A stretch of 64,000 nt of DNA from the NCBI RefSeq assembly GCF_000188155.2, contig NZ_KE124774.1, forward strand, positions 2,548,356 to 2,612,355. Reading direction: 5' to 3'. Made by a program: the position numbers and the translations under genes. The stretch's first letter is position 1, and the number at the start of each line of letters is the position of its first letter. This DNA comes from Methylocystis sp. ATCC 49242. GTDB taxonomy: Bacteria; Pseudomonadota; Alphaproteobacteria; Rhizobiales; Beijerinckiaceae. The notes beneath the pieces were generated by a model. That model was not told where the DNA came from and did not search any database. It was given only the letters and a program-made list of their open reading frames with translations. Shown piece by piece: positions 1-10,017 of this stretch.

Positions 1-429
1 CGTCGAGAGAAAAGGTTGCGAAAGGCCGATCCAGCAAGTCCCCAGGCCACAAGCGTGCGCGGCAATCATGAGATTCTCCGCAGCAAGCGCGCAATCCTCT
101 GCGATCCAGGGCCCCTTTGCTTCAGCCGCAACGACGATCAGCGCTGGCGCATGATAAAAAACATGGAAATTCGGATCGGCGAGCTTCTCGTATAGTTGCT
201 CGGGTAGTTCAAGCGGCCGCGTGCTCGTCATGAACGCCTTGGCGCCGTCAGAGATCTTGTCGAGCAACGCGCGGTCTCGCACCACCAGAAACGACCAAGG
301 TTGACGATTCACGGCGCTCGGCGCCTGGGTCGCGGCCTCTATGAGCGCCACGATCTTGTCCCTCGAAGGCGCCTCGGGCAAGAAATCTCGAATGGAGCGG
401 CGGGTAGAGATTGCTTCGAGCACGTCCAT
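1..429 (-). CDS. Nitroreductase family protein (partial, C-terminus beyond left edge)
   Basis: The frame is open from an ATG at 429 to the window edge (143 codons), so only the N-terminal part is seen. It reads MDVLEAISTRRSIRDF, followed by a stretch with APSAVNRQPWSFLVV and later AAENLMIAAHACGLGTCWI. These are the FMN-binding N-terminal arginine/serine motif and the later GLGTCWI segment of the nitroreductase fold (NfsA/NfnB-type NAD(P)H oxidoreductases). A good ribosome binding site (CAGGAG) lies six bases upstream of the start. Such enzymes reduce nitroaromatics, quinones or flavins in the cytoplasm; the substrate cannot be read from this sequence. Confidence 0.85.
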   Translation of the reverse strand, partial: MDVLEAISTRRSIRDFLPEAPSRDKIVALIEAATQAPSAVNRQPWSFLVVRDRALLDKISDGAKAFMTSTRPLELPEQLYEKLADPNFHVFYHAPALIVVAAEAKGPWIAEDCALAAENLMIAAHACGLGTCWIGLSQPFLST

Positions 430-669
430 GATCAACTCCTGAATCAACCTTTTGCAAGCGCCAGAGTAGCCGCGCGCGCCCGTACTCTGCAATGGATCGA
501 CGAGGGTGGAAGACCGGCTGTTCGAATTGTCGATCGGTGGAACCCCTGCTGAAGTCGCCAGCCGTCAATAAACCGCCAGCCATGCCTGTGGATGTGGCGT
601 GGGCGACTGCCTTTTTCCATGCCGATCAACTCCACCCATTTTCAAACTGACCGTCTTTCCGGGCGGGAT

Positions 670-1182
670 CATGAGCGAAAATCGCGCGCTGCCTGGCATG
701 GATACTGGAGTCGCGCGACGGAAGGCCGTAGGCGCCGTCAATGATGCGCGGCTTTTTGCATGACGAGGCTCGCTACAGGAAATGCTGTCTCGGCGATCGT
801 TACCTCACGGGTGATCTCGCGCGCCACGATAGCGACGGATATTTCTGGTTCGTCCGACACGCCCACTCCGTCATCAAATGATCAGGCCGTCTGATCGGCG
901 CGTTCGAGGTGGAAAGCGCGCTGATAGAGCATCCCGCGGCGGCGGAGGTAGCCGTTATCGGCGAGCCGGACGCGATCGCCGGCGAGAGCGTCAACGCCTT
1001 CGTCGCCTTTGAGCTTGGTTTCGAAGCGGATGAAGCGATGCGCAAGACGCTGCTCGACCATGCACGCTGGTGTCTCGACGCCGTCGTCCAAGGAAACTGG
1101 GTTCCGCACAAATCTGTCCAATGTGCGCGAAGGCTTTCTGCCGGCGGGCGACATTTCGACACCGGAAAGCGACAAGCTATGA
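670..1182 (+). pseudogene. Acyl/acetyl-CoA synthetase C-terminal remnant
   Basis: Plus-strand reading gives pieces of the C-terminal half of an AMP-forming acyl-CoA synthetase: RALPGMD, MRGFLHDEARYRKC, RYLTGDLARHDSDGYFWFV, GAFEVESALIEHPAAAEVAV and finally GFLPAGDISTPESDKL before TGA at 1180-1182. The frame is broken: a TGA at 879-881 falls in the conserved VIK-SG segment, frameshifts occur near 735 and 1100, and the catalytic lysine segment (KTRSGKIMRR in the family) is deleted. The N-terminal adenylation domain is absent. This is a decayed gene with no expected product. Confidence 0.8.
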
Positions 1183-1624
1183 GCCAGAAGGTCCATCTCG
1201 ATCAGCTCATTTGCTCTATCTACTGTGGGCGATGATCCACATCGGGCGATGCGAGGCGAATTGCTTCGCGTAGCATCAAGCGCAGTAGAAGCAAGGCTTC
1301 CGCCATCTCTGCGACGGCGAGGAGGCCGTTTCTGGGGTGTGCCGGAGACCTTGACGCCGAATGACGCCGTCGTCGAAAATCGAAAGAACGCGATCGAGGT
1401 TGCAGTCTTACGGAGTACGCCCTCTCCGAAACAAGAATTCCGGAAGGCGAGCGCGAGCCTGTCGAGACTGTGCTGCCGTTGATCGTGCCTCCCAGCGGCC
1501 CGCGGACGGACTGCCGATATCGGCGACAACATGTGTCGCAATGAGTTCAGCAACGCTTAAAAATACGCCCCACGCGGCAATTTACGGAGCTCTGAACTTG
1601 CCTCTCCCACTTTTACCGTTACTA
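1183..1624. other. Non-coding or decayed stretch, no gene supported
   Basis: About 440 bases between the synthetase remnant and the IS5 element. Open frames exist on both strands, but none shows a recognisable family, a ribosome binding site or consistent codon use. It probably consists of decayed coding DNA. Confidence 0.5.
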
Positions 1625-2489
1625 GAGGGTGTTATGCACCTTGGATCATGAAATCTGCTGCGCGCTTGAGCATGAGACATGCGAAGGCGACGACGTGGAG
1701 TCCTGCGAGGGTCTGAGCATAGCGCTCGTAGTCTTTGACGAGCCGCCTGCATCGCGTCGCCCAGGCGAATGAACGCTCGACCACCCAGCGCTTGGGCAGC
1801 AACACGAAGCCTTTTTTGGCCTCGGCGAGTTTGACGACGCAAAGCTCGGCGCCCTGCGCCTTTGCGGCCTCGGACGCCTTTTCGCCGGTGTAGCCCTGAT
1901 CGACATAAACGAGTTCGACGCTTTCGCCTGTCACATCCTGCACGGCTGCGATGAGCTTGCCGACCTCGGCGCGGTCATCGACATTCGCCGGCGTGACATG
2001 CAGCGCCAGCAAATGGCCCAATGCGTCGACTGCCATGTGCAGCTTCGAGCCGCGCTTTCGCTTCGCGCCGTCATAGCCCGCTCGTGGGCCGCTCTCAGGG
2101 GTCGAGCGCAAGGTGCGGCTGTCGATGATCGCCGCCGTCGGCTCCGCCGCCCGCCCGGAAGCGACGCGCAACTGGGCGCGCAGATCCTGCGCAAGCGCCT
2201 CGAACACGCCCGCCGACAGCCAGCGCTGCGATTGTTGATACACGGCGAACCATGGCGGCAGATCGTTGGGCATGGCGCGCCAGGCGATGCCGTAGCGCAG
2301 CACGTAACGCAGGCCGTTGAACAGCTCGCGCAGCGAATGTTGACGCTGCGGCGCGCCTTCGTCCATGAGCGTCAGATAAGGCGCAACCAGCGACCATTCT
2401 TCGTCGCTGACGTCAGACGGATAAGGTTTGCGAATCGGAGACATCCGATTCTACTAAGACAATCAATCACCAAAGTACATAACACCCTC
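1625..2489 (-). mobile_element. IS5-family (IS427-like) insertion sequence, copy 1
   Basis: An 865-bp element with terminal inverted repeats GAGGGTGTTATG (near-perfect over about 20 bases, with 2 mismatches inward), flanked by TA on both sides as a likely 2-bp target duplication. It carries one transposase gene. A second copy of identical length lies at 28189-29053 in the opposite orientation. The right flank (TAGAGCGGATTC) resembles an IS630 end and is followed by an IS630 transposase tail, so this element landed at the tip of an older IS. Confidence 0.92.
1632..2444 (-). CDS. IS5-family transposase (DDE), copy 1
   Basis: A 270-residue single-frame transposase. The N-terminal domain starts MSPIRKPYPSDVSDEEWSLV, typical of IS5 transposases that open with a YPSDVTDEEW segment. 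The DDE core includes AAIIDSRTLRS (first Asp), VELVYVDQGYTGEKA (second Asp) and KRWVVERSFAWATRCRRL (Glu in the YREK-like motif). It differs from copy 2 by one residue seen here (Ala in VDALG, Thr in copy 2). The gene looks intact, so the element may still be mobile. Confidence 0.95.
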   Translation of the reverse strand: MSPIRKPYPSDVSDEEWSLVAPYLTLMDEGAPQRQHSLRELFNGLRYVLRYGIAWRAMPNDLPPWFAVYQQSQRWLSAGVFEALAQDLRAQLRVASGRAAEPTAAIIDSRTLRSTPESGPRAGYDGAKRKRGSKLHMAVDALGHLLALHVTPANVDDRAEVGKLIAAVQDVTGESVELVYVDQGYTGEKASEAAKAQGAELCVVKLAEAKKGFVLLPKRWVVERSFAWATRCRRLVKDYERYAQTLAGLHVVAFACLMLKRAADFMIQGA

Positions 2490-2504
2490 TAGAGCGGATT
2501 CTTC

Positions 2505-2668
2505 TCAAAGCGGCTCACGAGCTGCAATGGCTAGTAAGTTTGCGCATTCTCGTGGCGTGGACTGGTTGAGAAAAGCGCCGATCCTGCTCCACAAGGCGTC
2601 GACATTGCGTTCGGCGGCTTTGCGCAGGAGCGCCTTCAGCTTTCGGCAGGAGATGCGCTTCGCATCGG
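2505..2668 (-). pseudogene. IS630-family transposase C-terminal fragment
   Basis: On the minus strand this stretch reads ISCRKLKALLRKAAERNVD, then ALWSRIGAFLNQSTPRECAN, ending at TGA (2505-2507). It matches the tail of IS630-family transposases (FSKLK, W..IG, ..ECANYF). The catalytic core is missing. It lies directly beside the IS5 copy, which inserted in or near its terminal repeat. Confidence 0.75.
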
Positions 2669-2693
2669 AAATCAAGGACCACCATTGGCGTTG

Positions 2694-3395
2694 TCAAAAT
2701 CTCGGCGGCGGTTGCGAATGTGGCTCTGGATCAACCCATTCTTCCGACTCGATCGCATAGGAAATGTTTTTCTCTGCGAGGAACTCGGTTACGCGCTGCT
2801 CGATCTCGTCTCCCAGCGGGAAGTCAGGTCTGTAGCGCAGGCGTCGCCAGGGAAGAATGGGCGGCTCCAACGTGATCGCGACGATGTATTCTTCTTTGCG
2901 CTCATCCACGTCGATGCTGCCGCTATGCGCGATGGCGACCCAGACCGGCGAGAAAGCTTTTTCCCGAACCCAGAAACCCCAGCCGTAATCTTCGCCGATC
3001 GGCTTGCTCAATGAAATGGGAGTGTCCTCATGCGCGGCAATGAAACGTCTTAGTTCGTCAGCCAGAATGCGACCGCGATGACCGTGAATATTTTCCGCGC
3101 CGCTCGGATCGTCGACATAGCGATCGGTTTTGGCTCGAATTATGCGACCGGCTTTTGCATCGCGGGACATGACCAGGGCAAGCCGGACGTTGGCCACGGA
3201 GATTAGTATGGCGATAAGGATGAAGGGAGCGAGAAGCTCCTCTTCGGGCACAAATTCGTACATCGCAAGCGATGGATTGAGTGCAGCCGACAGGCCCGTC
3301 AGAATTCCCAGCGGAACGAGCAGGATCAGCGCGGCAAGCACCGGCCCGGAAAGCAGGCCGAGCAGAATATTCTGAAGGTATTTCTTCCGCTCCAT
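2694..3395 (-). CDS. Unrecognised two-TM membrane protein
   Basis: A 233-residue protein with two hydrophobic segments near the N-terminus (about residues 8-35 and 52-75), the second followed by a positively charged run (SRDAKAGRIIRAKTDR). The rest is a soluble, acidic domain with no motif I recognise; it ends in a proline-rich tail (EPHSQPPPRF). Topology suggests an inner-membrane anchor with a large cytoplasmic domain. It lies 86 bases downstream of the efflux operon on the same strand and could be co-transcribed. Function unknown. Confidence 0.6.
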   Translation of the reverse strand: MERKKYLQNILLGLLSGPVLAALILLVPLGILTGLSAALNPSLAMYEFVPEEELLAPFILIAILISVANVRLALVMSRDAKAGRIIRAKTDRYVDDPSGAENIHGHRGRILADELRRFIAAHEDTPISLSKPIGEDYGWGFWVREKAFSPVWVAIAHSGSIDVDERKEEYIVAITLEPPILPWRRLRYRPDFPLGDEIEQRVTEFLAEKNISYAIESEEWVDPEPHSQPPPRF

Positions 3396-3481
3396 TCAGC
3401 TTACTCCGACGCCTGCAAAATAACGATCGGACCGGACACCCCGTGCGTTCCGCTCAAGGCAAAGCGTGGCGCCGCCGCAAC

Positions 3482-4675
3482 TCATTTTTCGGCGACAACG
3501 CAGGGCTCGGCGCCGGTCGCCGCGCCAAGCAAATTCTCCTTGATCACGGCGTCGGCGCGCGCCCGCGCTTCGGCCAAATCCTTGTAGAATACCTCCGTCG
3601 TATATTCGCTGGTCGCCGTCTTGACGATCGAATCGTTTGGCGACACGGGCGTACTGTTCACATCGATCGATGTGATTGTCGAAAGCCCCGGGCGTAACGG
3701 CCGCTTTTTTAGTTCCTCCGGATCGATCGCAATTCGAACGGGGATACGCTGCACGATGCGGATAAAATTTCCGGTCGCATTGTCCGGCGGCAGTGTCGCA
3801 AAAACACTGCCGGAGCCGGGCACTACGCCTTCCACGGTGCCGTGATAGACCTCCTTGCCACCGTATAAATCGACGATGATTTCCGCCTTTTGTCCCGGCC
3901 GGATTCTCTCGAGACGGTTCTCCCAGAGGTTGGCCTCGACCCAGAGATGGTCGAGCGGGACAATATTCATGATCTGATCGCCGGGCTTCACGCGGAAGCC
4001 GACCTGCACGCGTCGCTTGGCGACATAGCCCGTCACCGGCGCGCGAATGTTCTGGCGCAGCGTCTCGACATATGCGTCATTGAAACGCGCCTTCGCCGCC
4101 TCGATATCGGGATGTCTTACGCGCGTCGCATTGACGAGTCGCGCGTCGAACGCCTCCAGCTCCGAACGCGTCTCGCGCAGATCAGCTTCCTGCGCCGCGA
4201 GCTGGTCCTCGGTGTTCTGCAGAATTTGGCGCGACGCCGCGCCGCTCGGCGCAGCCGAACGATAACGAGCGAGATCGTGCCGCGTCCTTTCGCGTATTGC
4301 CGTACGGGAGGCGAGCTTCTGGCATACCTGCTGCCGATTAGCGAAGAGCGCGCCGACGGCGCGCACGGCGCGGCCGAACTCTGCCTCGGCTTGTCCCAGC
4401 GCGGCGCGGGCGCGCTGGGCGTCGAGCCGAACCAGCACATCGCCCTTTTTTACGAACTGCGTTTCTTCGACATTCACAGAGGCGACGACGCCCGTGGCGT
4501 CGGCCATCACCGGAATAATGTTGCCAGTAACAAAGGCGTTGTCGGTCGTGACGCGATCACGATCATAAGTGAGCCATTTGAACAGCGCGAGGAACGCCGC
4601 GATCGCAATCCCCAGGAAGACGACCTTGAGAAGAAACGACCGCCTCGCACGAATGCTTTTTCTCGACAGAGACAT
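3482..4675 (-). CDS. HlyD/EmrA-family membrane fusion protein
   Basis: A 397-residue periplasmic adaptor of a tripartite efflux pump. It has an N-terminal cytoplasmic basic segment and one TM helix (about residues 14-35), the family hallmark TTDNAFVTGNIIPV, a lipoyl half-motif (VASVNVEETQFVKKGDVLV), a long alpha-hairpin coiled coil (about residues 95-215) and the second half-motif with RAPVTGYVAKRRVQVG. It is the third gene of an operon transcribed MFS-OMF-HlyD, 55 bases after the outer membrane factor gene. It would link the inner-membrane MFS pump to the outer-membrane channel for drug or fatty-acid export. Substrate unknown. Confidence 0.9.
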   Translation of the reverse strand: MSLSRKSIRARRSFLLKVVFLGIAIAAFLALFKWLTYDRDRVTTDNAFVTGNIIPVMADATGVVASVNVEETQFVKKGDVLVRLDAQRARAALGQAEAEFGRAVRAVGALFANRQQVCQKLASRTAIRERTRHDLARYRSAAPSGAASRQILQNTEDQLAAQEADLRETRSELEAFDARLVNATRVRHPDIEAAKARFNDAYVETLRQNIRAPVTGYVAKRRVQVGFRVKPGDQIMNIVPLDHLWVEANLWENRLERIRPGQKAEIIVDLYGGKEVYHGTVEGVVPGSGSVFATLPPDNATGNFIRIVQRIPVRIAIDPEELKKRPLRPGLSTITSIDVNSTPVSPNDSIVKTATSEYTTEVFYKDLAEARARADAVIKENLLGAATGAEPCVVAEK

Positions 4676-4730
4676 CGGCTGATTACCCCACCGGTTGCCG
4701 CATGAAAAATATCTCCCGCGTGATCTCGCC

Positions 4731-6320
4731 TCAGCCGCCTGTCAACGACTGGATTCCTTCGACGACGGGAGTAATCGGATCGGTCTCGGGCGCGGGCTTC
4801 GGATAATCGGGCGCCGGCCCATTTGCAAAGCCGCCGCCGAGCGCCTGATAGAGATCGACAGCGGCGATGAGACGATCGCCTTCGAGTCCGCGCAGGGAAA
4901 AGATCGCATCGAGCAGGTCGGCGCTTTCCTGCAGGATTTCTCGCCGGTCGCGCAGGCCGTCGCGCAGCCGTACCTTCGACAACGCAAGTTCGGTTCGACG
5001 CGCTTGAACGAAGCGGCTATGCGAGTCAAATTCCGACCGCGCACGCCTGAGATTGGCGATCGCGTCGGCGACCTGCTGCGCGGCCTGCAGCAGCGTGTCG
5101 TTATAGGCATCGACCGCCTGATCATATTCCGCGCGCTGTATTTCAAGATTGCCGCTCAGGCGGCCGCCTTGGAAAACGGGCAATCGAATCGACGAAGCGG
5201 CGACATAGCCGAGCGCGGAAGGATTGAAGAGATAGCCTGAGAGCTTACTGATCTCCGTCGAGGTGACCGAGGCCTCGAACCCGCCTCCAAGCGCAAGATC
5301 GATGGAGGGCAGGAACAAAGTTTTCGCGGCGTGGATGCGCGCCGCCCAAGCCTCGGCCCGAGCGAGCGAGGCCGCCAGATCTGGACGCCGCCTCAATAAT
5401 TCGATCGGGAGAGATTTCGGCAGCGCGGGTTGTGCTGGCGCTATGTTGCCACCCCCTTTGAAAACGGCGAGACCCGCGTCAGGCCCTTCGCCCATTAGCC
5501 GCGCAAGCGCATCCCGCTGCAGCGTGATCGCCGCCCTGACGGTCGCCTCGCGCCGGACGGCGGCCTCTTCATTGGTGCGGGCGATCTGAACGCCATCGAG
5601 CGTATCGAGGCCGGTCTGGTATCGGGTATCGGCAAGCGCGCGCAGCTCTCGGCGCATCCTCACCAACGTGGACGCGAGGCCCAATTGCTGTGTCAGCGCG
5701 TAGCCGCGCAAATATGCTCTCGCGACTCCCGTCGTAAGCAGAAGCCGGCTCTGTTCGGTTTCGCCCGCTTGCGCCGCAGCCTCACCGATCGCGGCGTCGA
5801 GGAGCGCGCGATTCTTCTGCCAGAAATCCAGCTCCCATGTCATTGCGAGGGGATTGAGGAAGGCCATGGTCTTTTCCAGGCCGCCCTGTTCCGGATTGTA
5901 GGAAGCGACGACGCCATTCTGAGGAATGCGCGACTGTCGCATACTGAAAAGCGAATTGATTTCCGGCAGGAGGCGCGCGCCGGAAATCCGAATGGCGGCG
6001 TCGGCCTCTCGCAGGGCGTCTTGCGCCTTTCGGTAGTTCTGATTGTCGGCCAAAGCCTTGTCGATGATCGCGTCGAGCTCGGCGCTGCGAAAGGCGCGCC
6101 ACCATTCCTCGCGAGGCCAGGCCTTTTCGCCTTCGACAACTGAAAGTCCCGATTGCGATAGAGTGCGGGTCATTGTCGGCTGCTCGATGAATTGCGAGCG
6201 TTCAACCTGGTTGGTGGGCATGCAAGATGCAAGCAAAATGCAGGAGCATGCAGCGACACTGACGCGAGTGGCCTGCCCCAGTTTTGCTGGCAGCCAATGA
6301 ATTATACGAATGAGAAGCAT
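4731..6320 (-). CDS. Outer membrane efflux lipoprotein (NodT/OprM family)
   Basis: A 529-residue TolC-like channel. The N-terminus is a lipoprotein signal (CILLASC, lipobox LASC, Cys near residue 33). The usual duplicated efflux repeats follow, including EEWWRAFRSAELDAIIDKAL, RPDLAASLARAEAWAARI and a C-terminal YNDTLLQAAQQVADA helix. The ATG at 6320 overlaps the stop of the upstream MFS gene as TGATG, so the two are probably translationally coupled; a TTG one codon upstream is less likely. It forms the outer-membrane exit duct for the EmrAB-like pump. Confidence 0.9.
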   Translation of the reverse strand: MLLIRIIHWLPAKLGQATRVSVAACSCILLASCMPTNQVERSQFIEQPTMTRTLSQSGLSVVEGEKAWPREEWWRAFRSAELDAIIDKALADNQNYRKAQDALREADAAIRISGARLLPEINSLFSMRQSRIPQNGVVASYNPEQGGLEKTMAFLNPLAMTWELDFWQKNRALLDAAIGEAAAQAGETEQSRLLLTTGVARAYLRGYALTQQLGLASTLVRMRRELRALADTRYQTGLDTLDGVQIARTNEEAAVRREATVRAAITLQRDALARLMGEGPDAGLAVFKGGGNIAPAQPALPKSLPIELLRRRPDLAASLARAEAWAARIHAAKTLFLPSIDLALGGGFEASVTSTEISKLSGYLFNPSALGYVAASSIRLPVFQGGRLSGNLEIQRAEYDQAVDAYNDTLLQAAQQVADAIANLRRARSEFDSHSRFVQARRTELALSKVRLRDGLRDRREILQESADLLDAIFSLRGLEGDRLIAAVDLYQALGGGFANGPAPDYPKPAPETDPITPVVEGIQSLTGG

Positions 6321-7902
6321 CAATGCTCCGCCATCGTCTGACCGGGCGGTGACGCCAGGGCGCCAACCGGTTTTGAGGAAGGTTTCTGGAGTTTCGCAAA
6401 CCAGACGATGACGCCAAGAAGGAACATGATGAAGGCGCCGAGCAAAAATGCATCATCCATGGCGAGAATGCTCGCTTGTTGATGAATAGAACGTGCAATC
6501 ACACGACGAGTGACCGATTCGGAAACTCCCAACGACTGCAACTGTTGGGTCAATGCGGCCAACGTGTCGAGCGAGGCAAAGCGGCGCCCGCCGAGATATT
6601 CGGATAGATTGAGCTGATGCCAAGGCGTCCGACGAAAGTAGATTACGCTCTGGAACGCGATGCCGAAGGCTCCGCCGACGAGTCGAAACAGCAGGAACTC
6701 TTCAGCCGCCCGCTTATAGAGCGGGCCCGACAACCCGTAAGTAGCAAGAGTCGATGTCGGCGCGGAGAGCGCTGCAACACAAAAGCCCAGGAAAACAACA
6801 GGTATGGTAAGCGTGTCATATGAGGCGTTCTTGTCGAAGAGCCCGATCCAGGTGAGCACGACAGACGAGCATATGCACATTAAGCAGATCACGAAACGCA
6901 CATCGAGCTTTTTCGAAAGCTCGTACATAAAGCCCGCAAGCGGCAATCCCGCGACCATCATCGCGAGGTAGATGTGGCCTACGAGCGAAGACGTGTAGCC
7001 GAGCAGGAGCTGCATCTGCACCGAGAGCAACGACATCAGCCCCTGTATTACGAGAAAGCCGAGGAAGCCGCTGAGCACGCCAATGGCGTAACTCGAGCGC
7101 GAAAAAAGCCGGACATCGACGATCGGGTGACGTTCACCCCATTCCCAGATGATGAAGAGGGGTAGAGAGAATAACACGGTAAGCAATGCGAGCGACAAAA
7201 GCGGAGAGCCAAACCAATCGAAATCATTGCCGAGGCTCAACATCAACTGCGAAGCGATCAAGGTGATCACGAGCAGCACATAGCCCACGAGGTCGAAACG
7301 CACGATCTTGCGCTCGAATTCGCGACCAAAAACAACGCGCCAATGATCGCCGAGATGACAAACCCCAGCGTGGCGTTGGCGTAGAAGAGCCAACGCCAGG
7401 AAAAATACTCGGCCCAGAAACCGCCAAGAAAGACCGCCAGGGTATAAGGCAATATGCCGAGCGCGGCCCAATAGCCGAGTCCGATTTTGTATTGTCTTTC
7501 CGGCAATTCGCCGAGCGCCGCCGACTGACTGACGACCGCGAGAAAGCCGCCAAACACTCCAAAAACAAATCGCGTTGGGGCATACATGAAAACGCTAACG
7601 CTCGAGACACAAATCAGCGAGGTGATCGCGTAGCAGAGATAGCCGTAAGTCAACACGCGATATTCGCCGAAGCGACCGGAAAGAACCCTCGCCAGCGGCA
7701 CGCCTAGCGCTACGCCAATAAGATAAAAAGTAGTTCCCCAGGCGCCGAAACTCGGCGTAACGCCTTCAAGCGATCCCGCCGAGTATGGCGTCAGCACGCT
7801 ATGGCCGGAGACATTCGACAATACGTCGACATATCCGATCCCCAGCGTGACGAGAAACAGAAGCAGCTTGCCGCCGATCAGCCTGTCGAATGACGCTTTC
7901 AT
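6320..7902 (-). pseudogene. DHA2-type MFS efflux transporter, frameshifted
   Basis: Two overlapping minus-strand frames together make one 14-TM drug:H+ antiporter of the EmrB type. The N-terminal frame (from ATG 7902) carries YVDVLSNVSGHSV, the motif-A-like GVPLARVLSGRFGEYRV, and ends with ISAIIGALFLV. The C-terminal frame resumes with GREFERKIVRFDLVGYVLLV and continues to 6320. The frame changes at a run of five T near 7335. Either a one-base indel inactivated the pump or it is a sequencing error. The downstream OMF and HlyD genes are intact, which slightly favours an error or a very recent mutation. Confidence 0.85.
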
Positions 7903-8364
7903 GCTGCCCGCAATCTGCGACGCAAAGACTTGCTGATCGCCGCTGGATCTATGGCCGCAAACGAAACTCGTCGTACGCTTCGATCAGATAAAAGATTCAC
8001 TTTCGCCCGGGGGTGCCGATTTTGACCGCTTCGATCGGTAGCAGAAAGTCTGACGCGCAACAAATTCAAAAATACAAACATTACTTTGCTTTTTTCGATA
8101 CGTTCGCGCCTCCATGCGCGCCTTGACACATCAGCTTCGAAATTACGTTTCGAGAGCTCTGTCTGATGAAAGCCCCTGTCTTCCTGCACCGGTGGCATAC
8201 GGTTTACTCCGGTTAGATCGCAATGGAATGCGATACCGGATTCTGGCTCGAGCCGTCGCTGTCACATTTATTTAAAGAACCGAACGCCAGCTTCACAAAT
8301 GCGAAATAGCCGCTCCCATGCCTGCAATGTATGAGATTCGAGAAACAAATGACGGGCTTTCATA
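7903..8364. other. Divergent intergenic region between efflux operon and LysR gene
   Basis: About 460 bases separate the MFS start (7902, minus) from the LysR-type start (8365, plus). No gene is supported here. The arrangement suggests divergent promoters controlled by the LysR-type protein, but I could not pick a convincing -35/-10 pair or a T-N11-A operator by eye. Confidence 0.45.
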
Positions 8365-9256
8365 TTGGACCGGCTCAACTACCAACACCTGTATTACTTC
8401 TGGATGGTCGCCAAAACAGGCTCGATCAGGAGCGCCTGTGAAATTTTGCGGCTCGCACAGCCCACCATCAGCGGCCAACTGACCCTGTTCGAGAAGGCGA
8501 TCGGCTCAAAGGTGTTCAGGAGGGAGGGCCGGAAACTCGTTCTGACCGAGAACGGTTGGCTTGTCTTCAGTTATGCGGATCAAATTTTCAGCATCGGCGA
8601 CGAACTGACAAAATGGCTGGAAGGCGTGTCGGCGGAACAGAGCCGCACCCTCAAGATTGGCGTCTGCCAAGGCATCGACATGTCGATCGCGCTCCGGTCG
8701 CTGTCGCCAGCGCTAGACGGTCTGCATTCTCCGGCTTTTTATTGCGCCAGCAGCGATGCGGAACGCATGATACAGGATTTGCGACTGCGCACCTACGATC
8801 TTGCGATCTTGTCCGCTCTCTCGCCATGCTCGGAAATCAAAAACACAGTTAGTCACTTGCTTTCGACCATTGAAATATCGCTGTTCGGCCCATTCGGCAA
8901 AGTAAATAGGCATAGAAAGGGTTTCCCGCAGTCGCTTAATCGCGCGCCATTCGTGCTACCAATTCAAAAAAGCTCTTTACGACAGTCGCTAGATCATTGG
9001 TTCGAAACTCACGGAATTGAGCCGGACATCAAGTCCGAGATTGGGGACAGCGAACTACGAAAAAGGCGTCGCCGCGAGTTACGAGGCATTTACTTTTGCG
9101 CCCACCGATGCTCAGCAGGAAGTCCGACAGCGCTATGGAATGGAAGTTATCGGCGCGATCCACGGCGTTGACGAGCAAATTTTTGCGGTGACGACTCAAA
9201 GGAAAATAAAGAATCCCGCCATCGCCCGGATCCTCGGGATTGTTGACGCCGGTTAG
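8365..9256 (+). pseudogene. LysR-type (NhaR-like) transcriptional regulator, frameshifted
   Basis: Starts with a TTG codon and reads MDRLNYQHLYYFWMVAKTGS, a typical NhaR-like LysR N-terminus, then the winged HTH (LRLAQPTISGQLTLFEKAIG, FRREGRKLVLTENG). The ligand-binding domain runs in this frame to about 9055 (IKSEIGDSEL), then continues in another frame as YEKGVAASYEAFTFAPTDAQ through KIKNPAIARILGIVDAG to TAG at 9256. One frameshift or small deletion near 9050 separates them. It lies divergent to the efflux operon, whose regulator it probably was; both now carry frameshifts. Confidence 0.8.
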
Positions 9257-9300
9257 CGCCTAATATCACTGGTCCGCGAGTCGCGATACGAGGCCGCGCG

Positions 9301-9950
9301 GTGAAACCTTCTGAAGCAACGCCGATCGTTTTGACTTCAGGTGAGCGCGTCGAAATCGAGTGCCTGGCGCGCTCTAGCGCGACGGAGCACCTCGCCCATT
9401 CGAAGACGAAAATTACACTAATAGCCGCCGGTTGCGCGGCGATGCGGGCGCGATCGATTGAGCGATTGGCACGGCACGAAGTGGCGTGCGCTATACGACC
9501 GACCGCATCGCCGACGTTTCGCAGCTGAGGATGCGGGGAAACGAAGCAAAATACGGGGTCGAGACGTACAGTCGCATGCTGGCGGCGCTCGACGCTCTAT
9601 CTCTAGAGCGGCGAAGTTGTCGGTCGCCATTATAAAAGGACGCTGGCGCATCGAGGTTATCAACGTCATGAACCAGCTCGTCGCCATGTTTCGAAACGGG
9701 GAATCAATGTGATCCTCGACAATCTCCCAACCATGAGGCAAGACGCGATATGTTTTTGAAGTGCCACAGGAACGGGTATGCCGATTATACGCGGACCTAT
9801 GTCTCTTGGCTCGATCCGTTCGAACTCCGCTCCTCGATTTTTGCCGGGAAGTTTTTCGTCGTAGCCTCCTTGAGCAGCGTCGAAAAACTCACCTCCCACT
9901 TGGACGCTTTCGTCGCCGATTGCAACCAAACCAGCAAGCCCTTTGTCTGA
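9301..9950 (+). pseudogene. Degraded IS630-type transposase
   Basis: The 5' part (about 9313-9425) reads ATPIVLTSGERVEIECLARS and SKTKITLIAAG, like the HTH N-terminus of IS630/ISRj-type transposases. The 3' part (9755-9945) reads TRTYVSWLDPFELRSSIFAG and SSVEKLTSHLDAFVADCNQ, like the C-terminal (T)YSSWLNQVE...NYN block of the same group. The catalytic middle is deleted or scrambled over about 300 bases. No intact ends were identified. Confidence 0.6.
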
Positions 9951-10017
9951 ACAAACTCCGAGGCTCTCCTGAAACGGATCAACGAGGTTTCGAGCGCCAG
10001 ATATTCCTGGTCTTAAT

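Noticed and set aside
882-1553. 223-codon minus-strand frame
   Set aside because: It is antisense to the acyl-CoA synthetase remnant and has no recognisable motif.
7267-7471. Programmed frameshift in the MFS transporter gene
   Set aside because: No known precedent for this family and no supporting structure; an indel or sequencing error at the T run is simpler.
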